Positions 15,677-23,623 of a stretch of DNA of 64,000 bases are shown piece after piece. Within the stretch, counting starts at the first letter, position 1, and each line of letters begins with the position of its first letter. Location of the stretch: the NCBI RefSeq assembly GCF_018617875.1, contig NZ_JACSKZ010000001.1, forward strand, positions 682,001 to 746,000. Direction: 5' to 3'. Both the position numbers and the translations under genes were made by a program. The notes under the pieces are model-generated. The model saw only the letters and a list, made by a program, of their open reading frames with translations, made no database searches and was not told the origin of the DNA. Origin of the DNA: Exiguobacterium algae. Its GTDB lineage: Bacteria; Bacillota; Bacilli; Exiguobacteriales; Exiguobacteriaceae.

Positions 15677-16732
15677 TTAGGCAAGATAAGCCTGATTACG
15701 ACCATTCCGTTTGGCCTGATACAAAGCGCCGTCCGCTCGCTCGAACACGACCATACTCGGTTCGTGGCTCGTCATCGCGGCCCCGATTGAAACGGTCATC
15801 GGGATCTCTGTTTCTCCGAACAGGAACGGTGTGGATCGTACCTTCTGAACCAGATTTTCTGCAACGGACTTCAAATCTACCGTTCCTTCCATCACAAGGA
15901 TGAACTCTTCGCCACCATAACGGCCCACAAAACCGTCTGACGGACAATGGTGTTGCAGTGTCTGACCGATATGACGCAATGCGTCGTCGCCTGCTCGGTG
16001 ACCATATGTATCGTTTAATTGCTTGAAGTGATCCACGTCGATGACGAGTAAAGACCAGGGTTGCCCCGAAGTCTCGAACTCATTCATATGCTCCAGTGTG
16101 CGATAGCGGTTCGCAAGACCCGTCAACTCATCGACTGTCGCCCGATGGGTATGTAGAAGAAACATCCAAAGGTGCGTCTCCAATTTCTTCGCCCCACAAT
16201 AGCAGAGCCATGCACCGAGAGACAACATAATAAAGTACGGAATGAACACCTTCACAAATATATGCGAATCGATGCTTCCGGTCACACGAATCAAGACGAG
16301 AAGAGAACCGATGGCAATATATGCCGCATACAAACGTCGCCGATGGATGGTCAGACGGGCGAGCATGAGCGAAAAGAGGAATAACACCACAAATAAGATA
16401 ATCGAGTCGATAAATGGTGCGCTCATTCCATCCAACGTCATCCGCCCGATGAAAATCATGGCAAGCGTGACGAGCACACCGAACGGTCCAGCATAAGCTG
16501 CCGCCAGCGCGATTGGAATCAAACGTAAATCAATTCGTGCCTCTCCGAGTTCAAACGAATTGATCGCCAGTAAAATCGCCGTCATGCCGTTCGATACCCC
16601 AAACCAGAAACGGACGAACAAAGGTGACGTCGGCTGTATCGGCAATACGCTCCGCATCACATATAAGGTCAGCGACATGAGAAGGAAGATGATACTGATA
16701 TTAATAAAAAAATGATTGATGACCGATCCCAT
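15677..16732 (-). CDS. membrane diguanylate cyclase (5TMR-LYT plus GGDEF)
   Basis: This 351-residue protein has six or so membrane segments over the first 190 residues. They include the 5TM-LYT pattern (ARIDLRLIPIALAAAYAGPFG). A GGDEF domain follows, with active-site RYGGEEF near residue 275 and conserved LTGLANR and DVDHFKQLND. The intact GGEEF predicts synthesis of cyclic di-GMP. The inhibitory I-site arginine is missing: the position reads CPSD instead of RxxD. The start at 16732 is supported by AAGGAGGGG; the frame runs 13 codons further up without a ribosome site. Its place next to csrA and flagellins suggests control of motility. Confidence 0.92.
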   Translation of the reverse strand: MGSVINHFFINISIIFLLMSLTLYVMRSVLPIQPTSPLFVRFWFGVSNGMTAILLAINSFELGEARIDLRLIPIALAAAYAGPFGVLVTLAMIFIGRMTLDGMSAPFIDSIILFVVLFLFSLMLARLTIHRRRLYAAYIAIGSLLVLIRVTGSIDSHIFVKVFIPYFIMLSLGAWLCYCGAKKLETHLWMFLLHTHRATVDELTGLANRYRTLEHMNEFETSGQPWSLLVIDVDHFKQLNDTYGHRAGDDALRHIGQTLQHHCPSDGFVGRYGGEEFILVMEGTVDLKSVAENLVQKVRSTPFLFGETEIPMTVSIGAAMTSHEPSMVVFERADGALYQAKRNGRNQAYLA

Positions 16733-16804
16733 CGCTTCCCCTCCTTCCGGTTTCCATCCTATCCCAAACAAGCAAGCGCTGTCACGATAAAAAGGTGTCC
16801 GTAT

Positions 16805-16838
16805 GAAAAAAATCGAAAGCTCATGCTTCCGATTTTTT
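16805..16838 (-). terminator. terminator overlapping the end of csrA
   Basis: A 10-bp stem with one mismatch (AATCGGAAGC with GCTTTCGATT) and a long T run on the minus strand. The csrA stop codon sits in the loop. Confidence 0.82.
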
Positions 16839-17048
16839 CTGGACCATTTGTTTCATCAAGTTCGCACTTTCCCGTGCCGTCTCGTTCTCTTCTTGCATTT
16901 GAACGTATACTTCATGTCGATGAATATCGATGTGACGCGGAGCATCAATACCGAGCTTCACCTGGTCTCCTTCAATCGCAAGGACAGTGAGGGTGACATC
17001 GTCACCGATATGAATCGCTTCTCCTTGTTTTCTCTTCAATACGAGCAT
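16821..17048 (-). CDS. csrA: carbon storage regulator CsrA
   Basis: This 75-residue protein has the CsrA fold from its first residue ([20 protein letters not shown]) and the RNA-contact region [20 protein letters not shown]. CsrA binds GGA motifs in RNA hairpins. In Bacillus it represses flagellin (hag) translation and is held by FliW. The start overlaps the fliW stop (TGATG). Candidate target hairpins are present in both tandem flagellin leaders of this window. Confidence 0.97.
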   Translation of the reverse strand: MLVLKRKQGEAIHIGDDVTLTVLAIEGDQVKLGIDAPRHIDIHRHEVYVQMQEENETARESANLMKQMVQKKSEA

Positions 17049-17485
17049 CAGCGCACCTCCGTTTTCTCGCCACTAAGCGGATAACGAGATGGGTAGGCGT
17101 CATCCAGGATGACTTGTTTCCCTCGACGTTCTTTCGTTTCAATCACGATCGGGGCCTGTAGGTTGATGGTCGATGTCTCAAACGGGTCACGAAGTGTCAC
17201 GATCGAGTAGACAGACACATGTTCTGCCTCTTCGATGCCAAGTTGATCCTTCGCACCGTCCGTCAATTCGAATGCATAATCCGCTTTATGCCAAAATGGG
17301 TTCGTCACGACAAAGGCACATGACGGTTCGTCAACGGATTGAAGTGACCAAAACGGTAGCTCGTCGCCGTATGGGATCAAAACAAACGTCTTCGACTCCG
17401 GAAAACCGGGAATCTCACTGACGAATGTGATGGTCTCGTTTTCACTCACTTCAATCTTTCCAAAATAATCTGTTTCAATGAACAT
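17048..17485 (-). CDS. fliW: flagellar assembly factor FliW
   Basis: This 145-residue beta-rich protein has the FliW pattern: [24 protein letters not shown] near the start and [17 protein letters not shown] in the middle. FliW binds CsrA and is displaced by cytoplasmic flagellin, so that CsrA represses flagellin when export lags. It overlaps csrA and follows the YviE-type gene by 15 bases. This order is as in B. subtilis. Confidence 0.95.
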   Translation of the reverse strand: MFIETDYFGKIEVSENETITFVSEIPGFPESKTFVLIPYGDELPFWSLQSVDEPSCAFVVTNPFWHKADYAFELTDGAKDQLGIEEAEHVSVYSIVTLRDPFETSTINLQAPIVIETKERRGKQVILDDAYPSRYPLSGEKTEVR

Positions 17486-17500
17486 GGATTGTCCTCACTT

Positions 17501-18076
17501 TCAACGCGTCTCATCATACATCCCCCCAACCGGCCACATCTCGAGAGACGCTTCCTGTCGAAGCGAAATCTCCGTCGTCCACGGTGTGAACGAGATATCC
17601 GTCGGGGTGAGTGATACATCAATCTGGGGTGGTGTCACGTTCCATTCGATTTTTACATCCGCAGGCGTATACGTCAACTTCACGCGATCAAGCGATTTCG
17701 GCATATAGCCCATTTCAACGATTGGATAGGGGTCGTTCACTTTCTCGGCTGCGATACTCGGAATCGGATTCCCGTTCTCGATACGCATCAGACGGTCGCC
17801 ATCACGTGCGATGTTCATCGCCGCCTCCCGAGCTCCTTGTTCTCCTTTTTGAGCGAGATAATGCCCCAACTCGAACGCACCTTTCAGGTTGCTCTCACTT
17901 CGGGCGACCGAAGAATCGATTTCAAGGGTCCCGGCCGTCGTCTGTTGTGTCATCTCCGCCTTACCTTGTGTAATCGACAGGTCGGCGCGACCTTGACGCA
18001 TCTCAAGAACCGGTCGATTCGACGTCATTTGGATGGCGGCATACGTTTGCCGCATGTCAAGTCTAGCGAGATTCAT
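17501..18076 (-). CDS. YviE-type flagellar locus protein (DUF6470)
   Basis: This 191-residue protein starts NLARLDMRQTYAAIQMTSNRP, with a central helical, Ala-rich section and a beta-rich C-terminus containing repeated I-x-W-x-V and IS-L-T-P-like strands. It lies between flgL and fliW, exactly the place of yviE in Bacillus. The function is not known. It begins 6 bases after flgL. Confidence 0.82.
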   Translation of the reverse strand: MNLARLDMRQTYAAIQMTSNRPVLEMRQGRADLSITQGKAEMTQQTTAGTLEIDSSVARSESNLKGAFELGHYLAQKGEQGAREAAMNIARDGDRLMRIENGNPIPSIAAEKVNDPYPIVEMGYMPKSLDRVKLTYTPADVKIEWNVTPPQIDVSLTPTDISFTPWTTEISLRQEASLEMWPVGGMYDETR

Positions 18077-18082
18077 CGCAGA

Positions 18083-19018
18083 TTACCGTAAGAAATCGAG
18101 GAGTGTCGGTTGAATGATTCGGGCACCGGCCGATAAAGCGGCGCGGTGAACCGTTTCATGAGACTTCAACTCCATGATGACTTTCTCGACGTCAATATCT
18201 TCATTGTCAGACATGATCGTCTTGGCAATGATTTCGTGATCTTGAAGTCGATTATCCACAAGCTCCAACCGGTTCGCACGTGCTCCAAGTTCGGCACGCT
18301 CGGTGATCAAACTTTGTCCAAGCGTATCAAGTGTTTCGAGCTCGGCTGACAAATCGGCTCCACCCGTCGCCGGATTGTTTAACAACAGACTTAAATTCCG
18401 GAGCCCTTCAAACAACTCTTTACCAAATACCGTTTCAGGCTGCATATTCACTTGCATCGTAATCCCTTTCGACACTTCGAACTCGATTTTCCCTGAAGTT
18501 GTCGGCGCACCGGCGGCATCTGTGTAGATTGAGTTGACATCAAGCGTCGAGTCGTTCAAATATGCTTTTAAGTTGTCTAGATTGACAAGCGGTTGGTCGG
18601 TCTTTGTCCCGTTATAAATATATTTTTCTCCCGCCTTCGAGTTGGCGAGTGAACCGATATGTTCAACGAGTTGATCGACCTCACTTTTCATAATCGCCCG
18701 TTGTGACGCATCATACGTATCGTTCGCTGCCTGTGTCGTCAGTTCACGAATTCGCTTGATCGCCTCGGTCACTTCATTGAGCGTCGAGTCGGTCAAATCC
18801 ATCCAGCTCGTTGCCTCACTAACGTTTCGACGGAACTGGTCGACCTCGCGTACTTCTGTCCGGTAACGAATTCCCTGCATCGCGACGACCGGGTCCTCCG
18901 ATGCCTTTTGAATCCGTTTCCCGCTAATGAGTTGTTCCTGAACGCGGGCAAGCGTGTTATAACTACTCGATAAGTGTTTTAAGTTCGTCTGTGTGAGCAT
19001 CGTTTGTGTGACACGCAT
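18083..19018 (-). CDS. flgL: flagellar hook-filament junction protein FlgL
   Basis: This 311-residue protein begins MRVTQTMLTQTNLKHLSSSY and has the flagellin-like N-domain (QEQLISGKRIQKASEDPVVA) and a C-domain ending in AALSAGARIIQPTLLDFLR. FlgL (HAP3) joins the hook-associated protein FlgK to the filament. It lies 6 bases after flgK in a tight operon. Confidence 0.96.
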   Translation of the reverse strand: MRVTQTMLTQTNLKHLSSSYNTLARVQEQLISGKRIQKASEDPVVAMQGIRYRTEVREVDQFRRNVSEATSWMDLTDSTLNEVTEAIKRIRELTTQAANDTYDASQRAIMKSEVDQLVEHIGSLANSKAGEKYIYNGTKTDQPLVNLDNLKAYLNDSTLDVNSIYTDAAGAPTTSGKIEFEVSKGITMQVNMQPETVFGKELFEGLRNLSLLLNNPATGGADLSAELETLDTLGQSLITERAELGARANRLELVDNRLQDHEIIAKTIMSDNEDIDVEKVIMELKSHETVHRAALSAGARIIQPTLLDFLR

Positions 19019-19024
19019 CAGTCA

Positions 19025-20515
19025 TTACCTCCCTACGACACCCATGCCGTTAATGATTTTGTCGAGCATCTCATCTACAGCCGTGATGTTTCGAGCCGCA
19101 GCATTATATGCATGTTGGTATTGGATCATCATCGTCATCTCTTCGTCGAGCGACACCGCACTTACCGATTGCCGACGCTGATCAGAACTTGCCATCAGTG
19201 CAGAGGTGCTTGCTGCCAGACGACCATTTTGATCAGCCGCTACTGCCATGTTTCCGATAACGTTTTGATAATATTTGCCGATTGAAGTCGATGTTGTGAC
19301 CGAACCCGCAAAACTAAGCGGCAACGCCTTCAAATTCGCGAGGGCGAGCGCCCCGCTTCCGTCCCCGATGTTGCCATCCTTTGACGCAGCGATTTTATCA
19401 AGGTTTGTCATGATCCCGTCACCGACACGAATCGTCGCGGCACTTGTCGTGTCGACGAAGAAGTTTGTCGTACCCGGCAGACCGTCTGCATCTAAATTGT
19501 TCCCATGAGCTGTATTGAACGCTGTCGCAAATACGCTAGCCATCTCATCCAAGTCTTTCAGCATCATCGTAAACGCTCCATCGTATGATTCCGGACCCGA
19601 CGCTTCACCGTACATCTCGACAAGTGCTTTCCATTTTCCGTTCGGCATGTCCGCTTGCGTCAATGCTGTGCTTGTGCCACCTGCATCCGTCATCGTCAAT
19701 CCTTCAAACTTCCCGACCGTTCCTGCGATGCCATCGACAAGCTTCACTTCGGTTCCACCGATGACCACACGGATGTCAATCCGCCCTTCGGCAACACGCT
19801 GTGAGTTTCCGCGCGTCTCCCCATTTAAATAGTCGACAGGAACGCGTTTATAATCCACATACTGAGATAATTCATCCATGTAGCGGTCCCGCTCATCGTA
19901 CAGTTCGTTCGGAAGCGCGCCGAGCGGTTCCGCATCGCCGATTTGACGGTTGACGTCGCTGATTTTCGTCAACAAGTCGTTGATTTTTTTCACGACGACA
20001 TTCGCTTCTGCCTTCAAATCATCCTGCACTTTCGTCAGTGAAGAAGACATGTAGTTGAATGTCTCAGCAAGCGTCATCGCACGTTGGCGGACGACACTAC
20101 GTGCTCCTGTGTCTTCAGGGTTGACCGACAAGTCTTGCAGTGACGACCAAAACAAATCAAGTGACTTGGCGAGTCCAGTCTCAGATGGTTCGTTGATGAT
20201 GTCTTCCATCCGTCCGAATGCCGCTTCTTTTGTCGCATAAAAAGCATTTTTGACCGATTCGTCACGATATTGTTGATCGATCATCAAATCTCGGATTCGA
20301 GCCAGCGTCTCTCCTCGCACCCCTGTCCCGAATTGCCCCACTTTCGTGCCGCCAAAGTTGACACTTAATTGTTCGGTCATCCCGAGTGTGAGGCGTTGGC
20401 GCGAATACCCCGGGTTCGAGGCGTTGGCGACGTTGTTCCCGGTCGCCTGGAGTGCCCATTGGTGCGTCGATAGACTGCGACGCGCCGTCTCTAATCCCAT
20501 AAATGTTGAACCCAT
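19025..20515 (-). CDS. flgK: flagellar hook-associated protein FlgK
   Basis: This 496-residue protein has the rod/hook N-motif NNVANASNPGYSRQRLTL (about residues 27-44) and a C-terminal hook domain ending in AYNAAARNITAVDEMLDKIINGMG. FlgK (HAP1) sits at the hook end. The ATG at 20515 has TAAGGAGG 7 bases upstream; a TTG one codon earlier is less likely. It is 12 bases after flgN. Confidence 0.96.
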   Translation of the reverse strand: MGSTFMGLETARRSLSTHQWALQATGNNVANASNPGYSRQRLTLGMTEQLSVNFGGTKVGQFGTGVRGETLARIRDLMIDQQYRDESVKNAFYATKEAAFGRMEDIINEPSETGLAKSLDLFWSSLQDLSVNPEDTGARSVVRQRAMTLAETFNYMSSSLTKVQDDLKAEANVVVKKINDLLTKISDVNRQIGDAEPLGALPNELYDERDRYMDELSQYVDYKRVPVDYLNGETRGNSQRVAEGRIDIRVVIGGTEVKLVDGIAGTVGKFEGLTMTDAGGTSTALTQADMPNGKWKALVEMYGEASGPESYDGAFTMMLKDLDEMASVFATAFNTAHGNNLDADGLPGTTNFFVDTTSAATIRVGDGIMTNLDKIAASKDGNIGDGSGALALANLKALPLSFAGSVTTSTSIGKYYQNVIGNMAVAADQNGRLAASTSALMASSDQRRQSVSAVSLDEEMTMMIQYQHAYNAAARNITAVDEMLDKIINGMGVVGR

Positions 20516-20527
20516 CAAACTTCCTCC

Positions 20528-20884
20528 TTAAACATCCCGGCTGAACGAGCGTGTTTCGAACGCTTGCTGGCCATATGTGAAATCATCTGCTTCCGGCATA
20601 AGCATGTCTAAATGCCATGTGATATAGCGAAGCGATTGTTCGAGTAATTGCGCATTCAACTCATTTTGCCGTTTCAACTCGAATACCACTGTTCTTAGCT
20701 CTTCTTTCTCTTCATCGTCCAAAACAACCGTACCTTGAAGTCGTTCTGTTTCTTTTTGTGAGATTTGTCGAACGAGTTTCGCTTCCTCTTTCACAAGCGC
20801 ACTAAAGGCGGCCATGTCATTTCGGATGAGCAATTGTTCTTTTTCATAAGCCAGTTCTAATAGTCGTTTATGTAATGTGAGCAT
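20528..20884 (-). CDS. flgN: FlgN-type export chaperone
   Basis: This 118-residue, helical coiled-coil protein has FlgN-like pattern (LHKRLLELAYEKEQLLI near the start, ELKRQNELNAQLLEQSLRYI in the middle). FlgN keeps FlgK and FlgL soluble and brings them to the export gate. Directly upstream lies a terminator-like hairpin that separates it from flgM. Confidence 0.88.
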   Translation of the reverse strand: MLTLHKRLLELAYEKEQLLIRNDMAAFSALVKEEAKLVRQISQKETERLQGTVVLDDEEKEELRTVVFELKRQNELNAQLLEQSLRYITWHLDMLMPEADDFTYGQQAFETRSFSRDV

Positions 20885-20902
20885 AGGTCTCTCCCTTTTT
20901 TC

Positions 20903-20949
20903 AAAAAAAGAGCCGACTAAAGAAAGGGTATCCCCTCATTTAGTCAGCT
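20903..20949 (-). terminator. terminator-like hairpin between flgM and flgN
   Basis: An 11-bp stem (AGCTGACTAAA with TTTAGTCGGCT) followed by seven T on the minus strand. The single odd pair is a G-U in the minus-strand RNA and a C-A in the other, so it acts on the minus strand. It sits inside what is otherwise a continuous operon. Confidence 0.8.
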
Positions 20950-20999
20950 TCCGTGCCGTGTTATTCAGTGCAAAGGCCTCAAGCGGACCTTGCTTCCAT

Positions 21000-21251
21000 T
21001 CATCCTTGTAGAAAGCGTTTGGCGATTTCGCGCGCGTCCCGTGAATACGTCCCTGCGTGAATCTCCGCCTTCAAGGCGTTGATTTTCTCAAGACGATCCG
21101 GATGTTTCACCGGTTCTTCAAACCGGGCGCGGGCTTCGGCCGATATTGACAGTTGGTCCGTTTGGCGTGACGGCTCGGGCTTCGGCTCGGCTTGCGTTTT
21201 CTTTTCATAAGTGTTCGGTAAATGTACCCACTTGGCTGAATCGATGCGCAT
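21000..21251 (-). CDS. flgM: anti-sigma-D factor FlgM
   Basis: This 83-residue protein starts MRIDSAKWVHLPNTYEKK, has a Pro/Glu-rich disordered middle, and has the C-terminal sigma-binding helices (ISAEARARFEEP, then RLEKINALKAEIHAGTY and AREIAKRFLQG). FlgM binds sigma-D (FliA-type) until it is exported through the finished hook. The start at 21251 has GGGGGGAG upstream; the frame runs 40 codons further up but overlaps yvyF. The position between yvyF and flgN is as in Bacillus. Confidence 0.93.
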   Translation of the reverse strand: MRIDSAKWVHLPNTYEKKTQAEPKPEPSRQTDQLSISAEARARFEEPVKHPDRLEKINALKAEIHAGTYSRDAREIAKRFLQG

Positions 21252-21274
21252 GCGTCTCCCCCCTCTTCCTATTG

Positions 21275-21661
21275 TTAATCCAAACGATAAGCGCGGACAG
21301 TTGACTGCTTGGTCATACTCTCCTGTAAAATCGAAAGTTCTTTGTGCATGTCGTCCTGACATCGCGCACAAATTTTTCCTTCATTTGTCGGTTGACCACA
21401 ACGAACGCAGCCAATGGCTAGCGCCGGGTTATCCTTGATAATCAAGCGTCCTTCATGGATATATCGCGTGATATCAAGTTCAGAGACACCTGTCGCTTCG
21501 ACGAGTCCTCCGATTGTCGTTTGTTTGTTGACTGGTTCACGAATGAAATCGCGGACTTTCAAAAAGTTTTGATAATCGACTTCATTACATGATGGACAAT
21601 ATGGCGAACGAGTCTGTTTCATAAATAAACGTCCGCACATGTGACATGTTGCTGCATCCAT
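21275..21661 (-). CDS. yvyF: YvyF/TIGR03826 flagellar-locus zinc protein
   Basis: This 128-residue protein has a zinc-ribbon-like N-terminus (CHMCGRLF, then CPSCN), a MerR-like helix-turn-helix middle (GGLVEATGVSELDITRYIHEGRL), and a second Cys cluster (CVRCGQ, CARCQ). It resembles B. subtilis YvyF, where it precedes flgM. DNA-binding is suggested by the helix-turn-helix. The ATG at 21661 with AGAGG is preferred over a GTG three codons upstream. Confidence 0.9.
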   Translation of the reverse strand: MDAATCHMCGRLFMKQTRSPYCPSCNEVDYQNFLKVRDFIREPVNKQTTIGGLVEATGVSELDITRYIHEGRLIIKDNPALAIGCVRCGQPTNEGKICARCQDDMHKELSILQESMTKQSTVRAYRLD

Positions 21662-21679
21662 TGCATTCACCTCTGCTCT

Positions 21680-22348
21680 TTATATCGGACGTGTTTTCGA
21701 TTTGTTTAGCGCCCGGAATAAGCAAATCGCCGAAACTTCTTTATATCCAGCTTGGTGCAATGCAAAAACGGCTTGGTGGAGCGTTGTCCCCGTCGTATAG
21801 ACATCATCTACGAGAACGATTTTGCCACACTTCACTTGTTTTTGTACAGTGAACGGATTGGAACGATGTCGTCTTCTTTCTTTCCCAAATTCTCGTTGAC
21901 TCAAAACCTCTTCTTTAAGGAGCAGGTTTTGAGTCGGACCGATCATCCGCGCAAGGTATTCCGCTTGATTGAACCGCCTGCTTCGAAGTCGCTTTTCACT
22001 GAGCGGAATCGGTACATAGGTCGTTCCCCGCTCTCGCAAAGACCTGAGAGTTGATCGGACCTGCTCGACCAGGGCGACGTCTCCACCAAATTTGAAACGG
22101 TGAAGCCAGTTGATCCCTTGCTCATCATACGCAAATAGCGAGCGCACTGACAGATCTAAGCCGAGCGCAGACCATCGGATGCAGTCTGAACAAACGCCGC
22201 CCGTGTCATTCGGTTGACCGCAGGCTGGACAACCCGTTCCTAGCGGAGTCAACTGGTTCTCACATTCCGGGCACACCCAATCTCGTTGAAAGAATGTTGC
22301 CGGACTCCAAGACGCCTGCATCGGTTTTCTGCAAACGATACAATTCAA
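21680..22348 (-). CDS. comFC: late competence protein ComFC
   Basis: This 222-residue protein has an N-terminal zinc-finger region (CIVCRKP, CPECE, CPACGQ, CSDC) and a C-terminal phosphoribosyltransferase fold with the PRPP loop VLVDDVYTTGTT (about residues 177-188). It is needed for transformation in naturally competent bacteria, probably with ComFA. It starts with TTG at 22348, overlapping the comFA stop in TTGA; AAGGAGG lies 11 bases upstream. The comFB gene that sits between these two in B. subtilis is absent. Confidence 0.93.
   Translation of the reverse strand: MNCIVCRKPMQASWSPATFFQRDWVCPECENQLTPLGTGCPACGQPNDTGGVCSDCIRWSALGLDLSVRSLFAYDEQGINWLHRFKFGGDVALVEQVRSTLRSLRERGTTYVPIPLSEKRLRSRRFNQAEYLARMIGPTQNLLLKEEVLSQREFGKERRRHRSNPFTVQKQVKCGKIVLVDDVYTTGTTLHQAVFALHQAGYKEVSAICLFRALNKSKTRPI
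21682..21708 (-). promoter_or_regulatory. sigma-D promoter of yvyF-flgM inside the end of comFC
   Basis: The minus strand reads TAAA, 15 bases, TCCGATAT, overlapping the last codons of comFC. It is well placed for yvyF-flgM and gives sigma-D feedback on its own anti-sigma factor, as in B. subtilis. Confidence 0.8.
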
Positions 22349-23502
22349 CGTCGGTTCGCCTCCTTGATGGCAGAGATTGCAAAATCTTGATGATAGGTCC
22401 GTTCCTGATAAAAGAATGTGACCTCGCCTGTCGGTGCATCCGGTTTCCGCCCTGCCCGTCCAGCCATTTGAATCAATCCCCGCATCGAAAACAAACGGTG
22501 CTCACTTTCTAACACTCCCACCTGGACGTTACGAATCGTCATCCCCCGCTCCCAAATCGAAGTCGCCAGGACGATGCCGGACGTTTCCTGCACCCATTGA
22601 AGTGTTTCACCCCGGTCTTCGGTCTCGGCGGAGACGGTCCGACAGGTCAATCCGCACGCCCTCAGTCGATCGGCATAACGGCCGAGGTCCGGTTTTGTCG
22701 GGACAAACAACAATCGCGGTTTCCCTTCGTGACGTTGACAAAAATCAATGATTGAACGATCCGTCTGTTTAATCAGTAGCGGCACCGGTAAGTCATGTCC
22801 ATGATATCGACGTGACAGATGAACGGTTGGAAATAATCGTTGCCATCCAGTCGGCGTCGCGGTCACGAATAGAAAGACACCAGTTCCGGCGCGAACAATT
22901 GTCCGCCAGAGCGTCAGATCAAACGCAAACGGAAAAGCATCCGACTCATCAACTAGGACGTAGTCAAACAGATTCCGCAAATTCAGCAGAAGCGGTGCCG
23001 TCGCGACAGTAATCATGCCGATGGAGTCCCGGTCCCCTCCTCCGTATCTTCGGGTGATCGGTACGGTGAACGCCCGCTCAAGCCGCTCCGCCCATTCAAT
23101 CGCGACATCTTTTCGAGGGGAAACGATCAGCACGCGCTTCCCTTCATTGACAACCCGCTCAATGACAGGAAACGTCATCTCGGTTTTCCCGGCACCGCAG
23201 ACAGCATGGACGAGTCCGGTTTTCTTTTCTTCCCACCAAGAGAGCAACTGATCAGACACGGCTCGTTGTCTTGGTGCCAACTCAAAGGGCATCGTCAGTT
23301 CGGTTGATTGAGCAGCAGTCGAGAGATCTCGTTCCTCAAGACGGTCACACGCACAGACGCGACCGAGAAAGAGACAGTTGCGACAATAACGGCAGCGTCC
23401 ATGATGACAAGTGAAGTGACGAACGTCCGTGCTGAGGCATCGTTGACAAACTCCAAATCGGATGGCCCGCTTACCAGTCGGCGCAATGACAAGTTCCCCC
23501 AT
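22345..23502 (-). CDS. comFA: competence helicase ComFA
   Basis: This 385-residue superfamily 2 helicase-like ATPase has an N-terminal Cys cluster (CQRC, CRYCRNC, CAC) that should bind zinc. Walker A AVCGAGKTEM is near residue 100 and the DEAD-box-like VLVDESDAF near 195. ComFA powers uptake of single-stranded DNA through the ComEC channel. It is somewhat shorter than B. subtilis ComFA (about 460), mostly at the N-terminus. AAAGGAG precedes the ATG. Confidence 0.94.
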   Translation of the reverse strand: MGELVIAPTGKRAIRFGVCQRCLSTDVRHFTCHHGRCRYCRNCLFLGRVCACDRLEERDLSTAAQSTELTMPFELAPRQRAVSDQLLSWWEEKKTGLVHAVCGAGKTEMTFPVIERVVNEGKRVLIVSPRKDVAIEWAERLERAFTVPITRRYGGGDRDSIGMITVATAPLLLNLRNLFDYVLVDESDAFPFAFDLTLWRTIVRAGTGVFLFVTATPTGWQRLFPTVHLSRRYHGHDLPVPLLIKQTDRSIIDFCQRHEGKPRLLFVPTKPDLGRYADRLRACGLTCRTVSAETEDRGETLQWVQETSGIVLATSIWERGMTIRNVQVGVLESEHRLFSMRGLIQMAGRAGRKPDAPTGEVTFFYQERTYHQDFAISAIKEANRR

Positions 23503-23585
23503 TCAAAGCACTCCTTTCAGACACACGCTAGCACACCTGTCCGTCGACTGACTAACTCGTTTGTTTACCATATAGACCCGCAATC

Positions 23586-23621
23586 AATAAAGAAGACCCG
23601 ACTCTATGAGTCAGGTCTTCT
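23586..23621 (-). terminator. terminator of the trehalose operon
   Basis: A 14-bp stem with one G-U pair on the minus strand (AGAAGACCTGACTC with GAGTCGGGTCTTCT) followed by TTTATT, just behind the treA stop. Confidence 0.85.
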
Positions 23622-23623
23622 CC

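Noticed and set aside
21138..21146. GCCGATAT on the + strand inside flgM
   Set aside because: No TAAA at the right distance and no + strand gene behind it; a chance match to the sigma-D -10.
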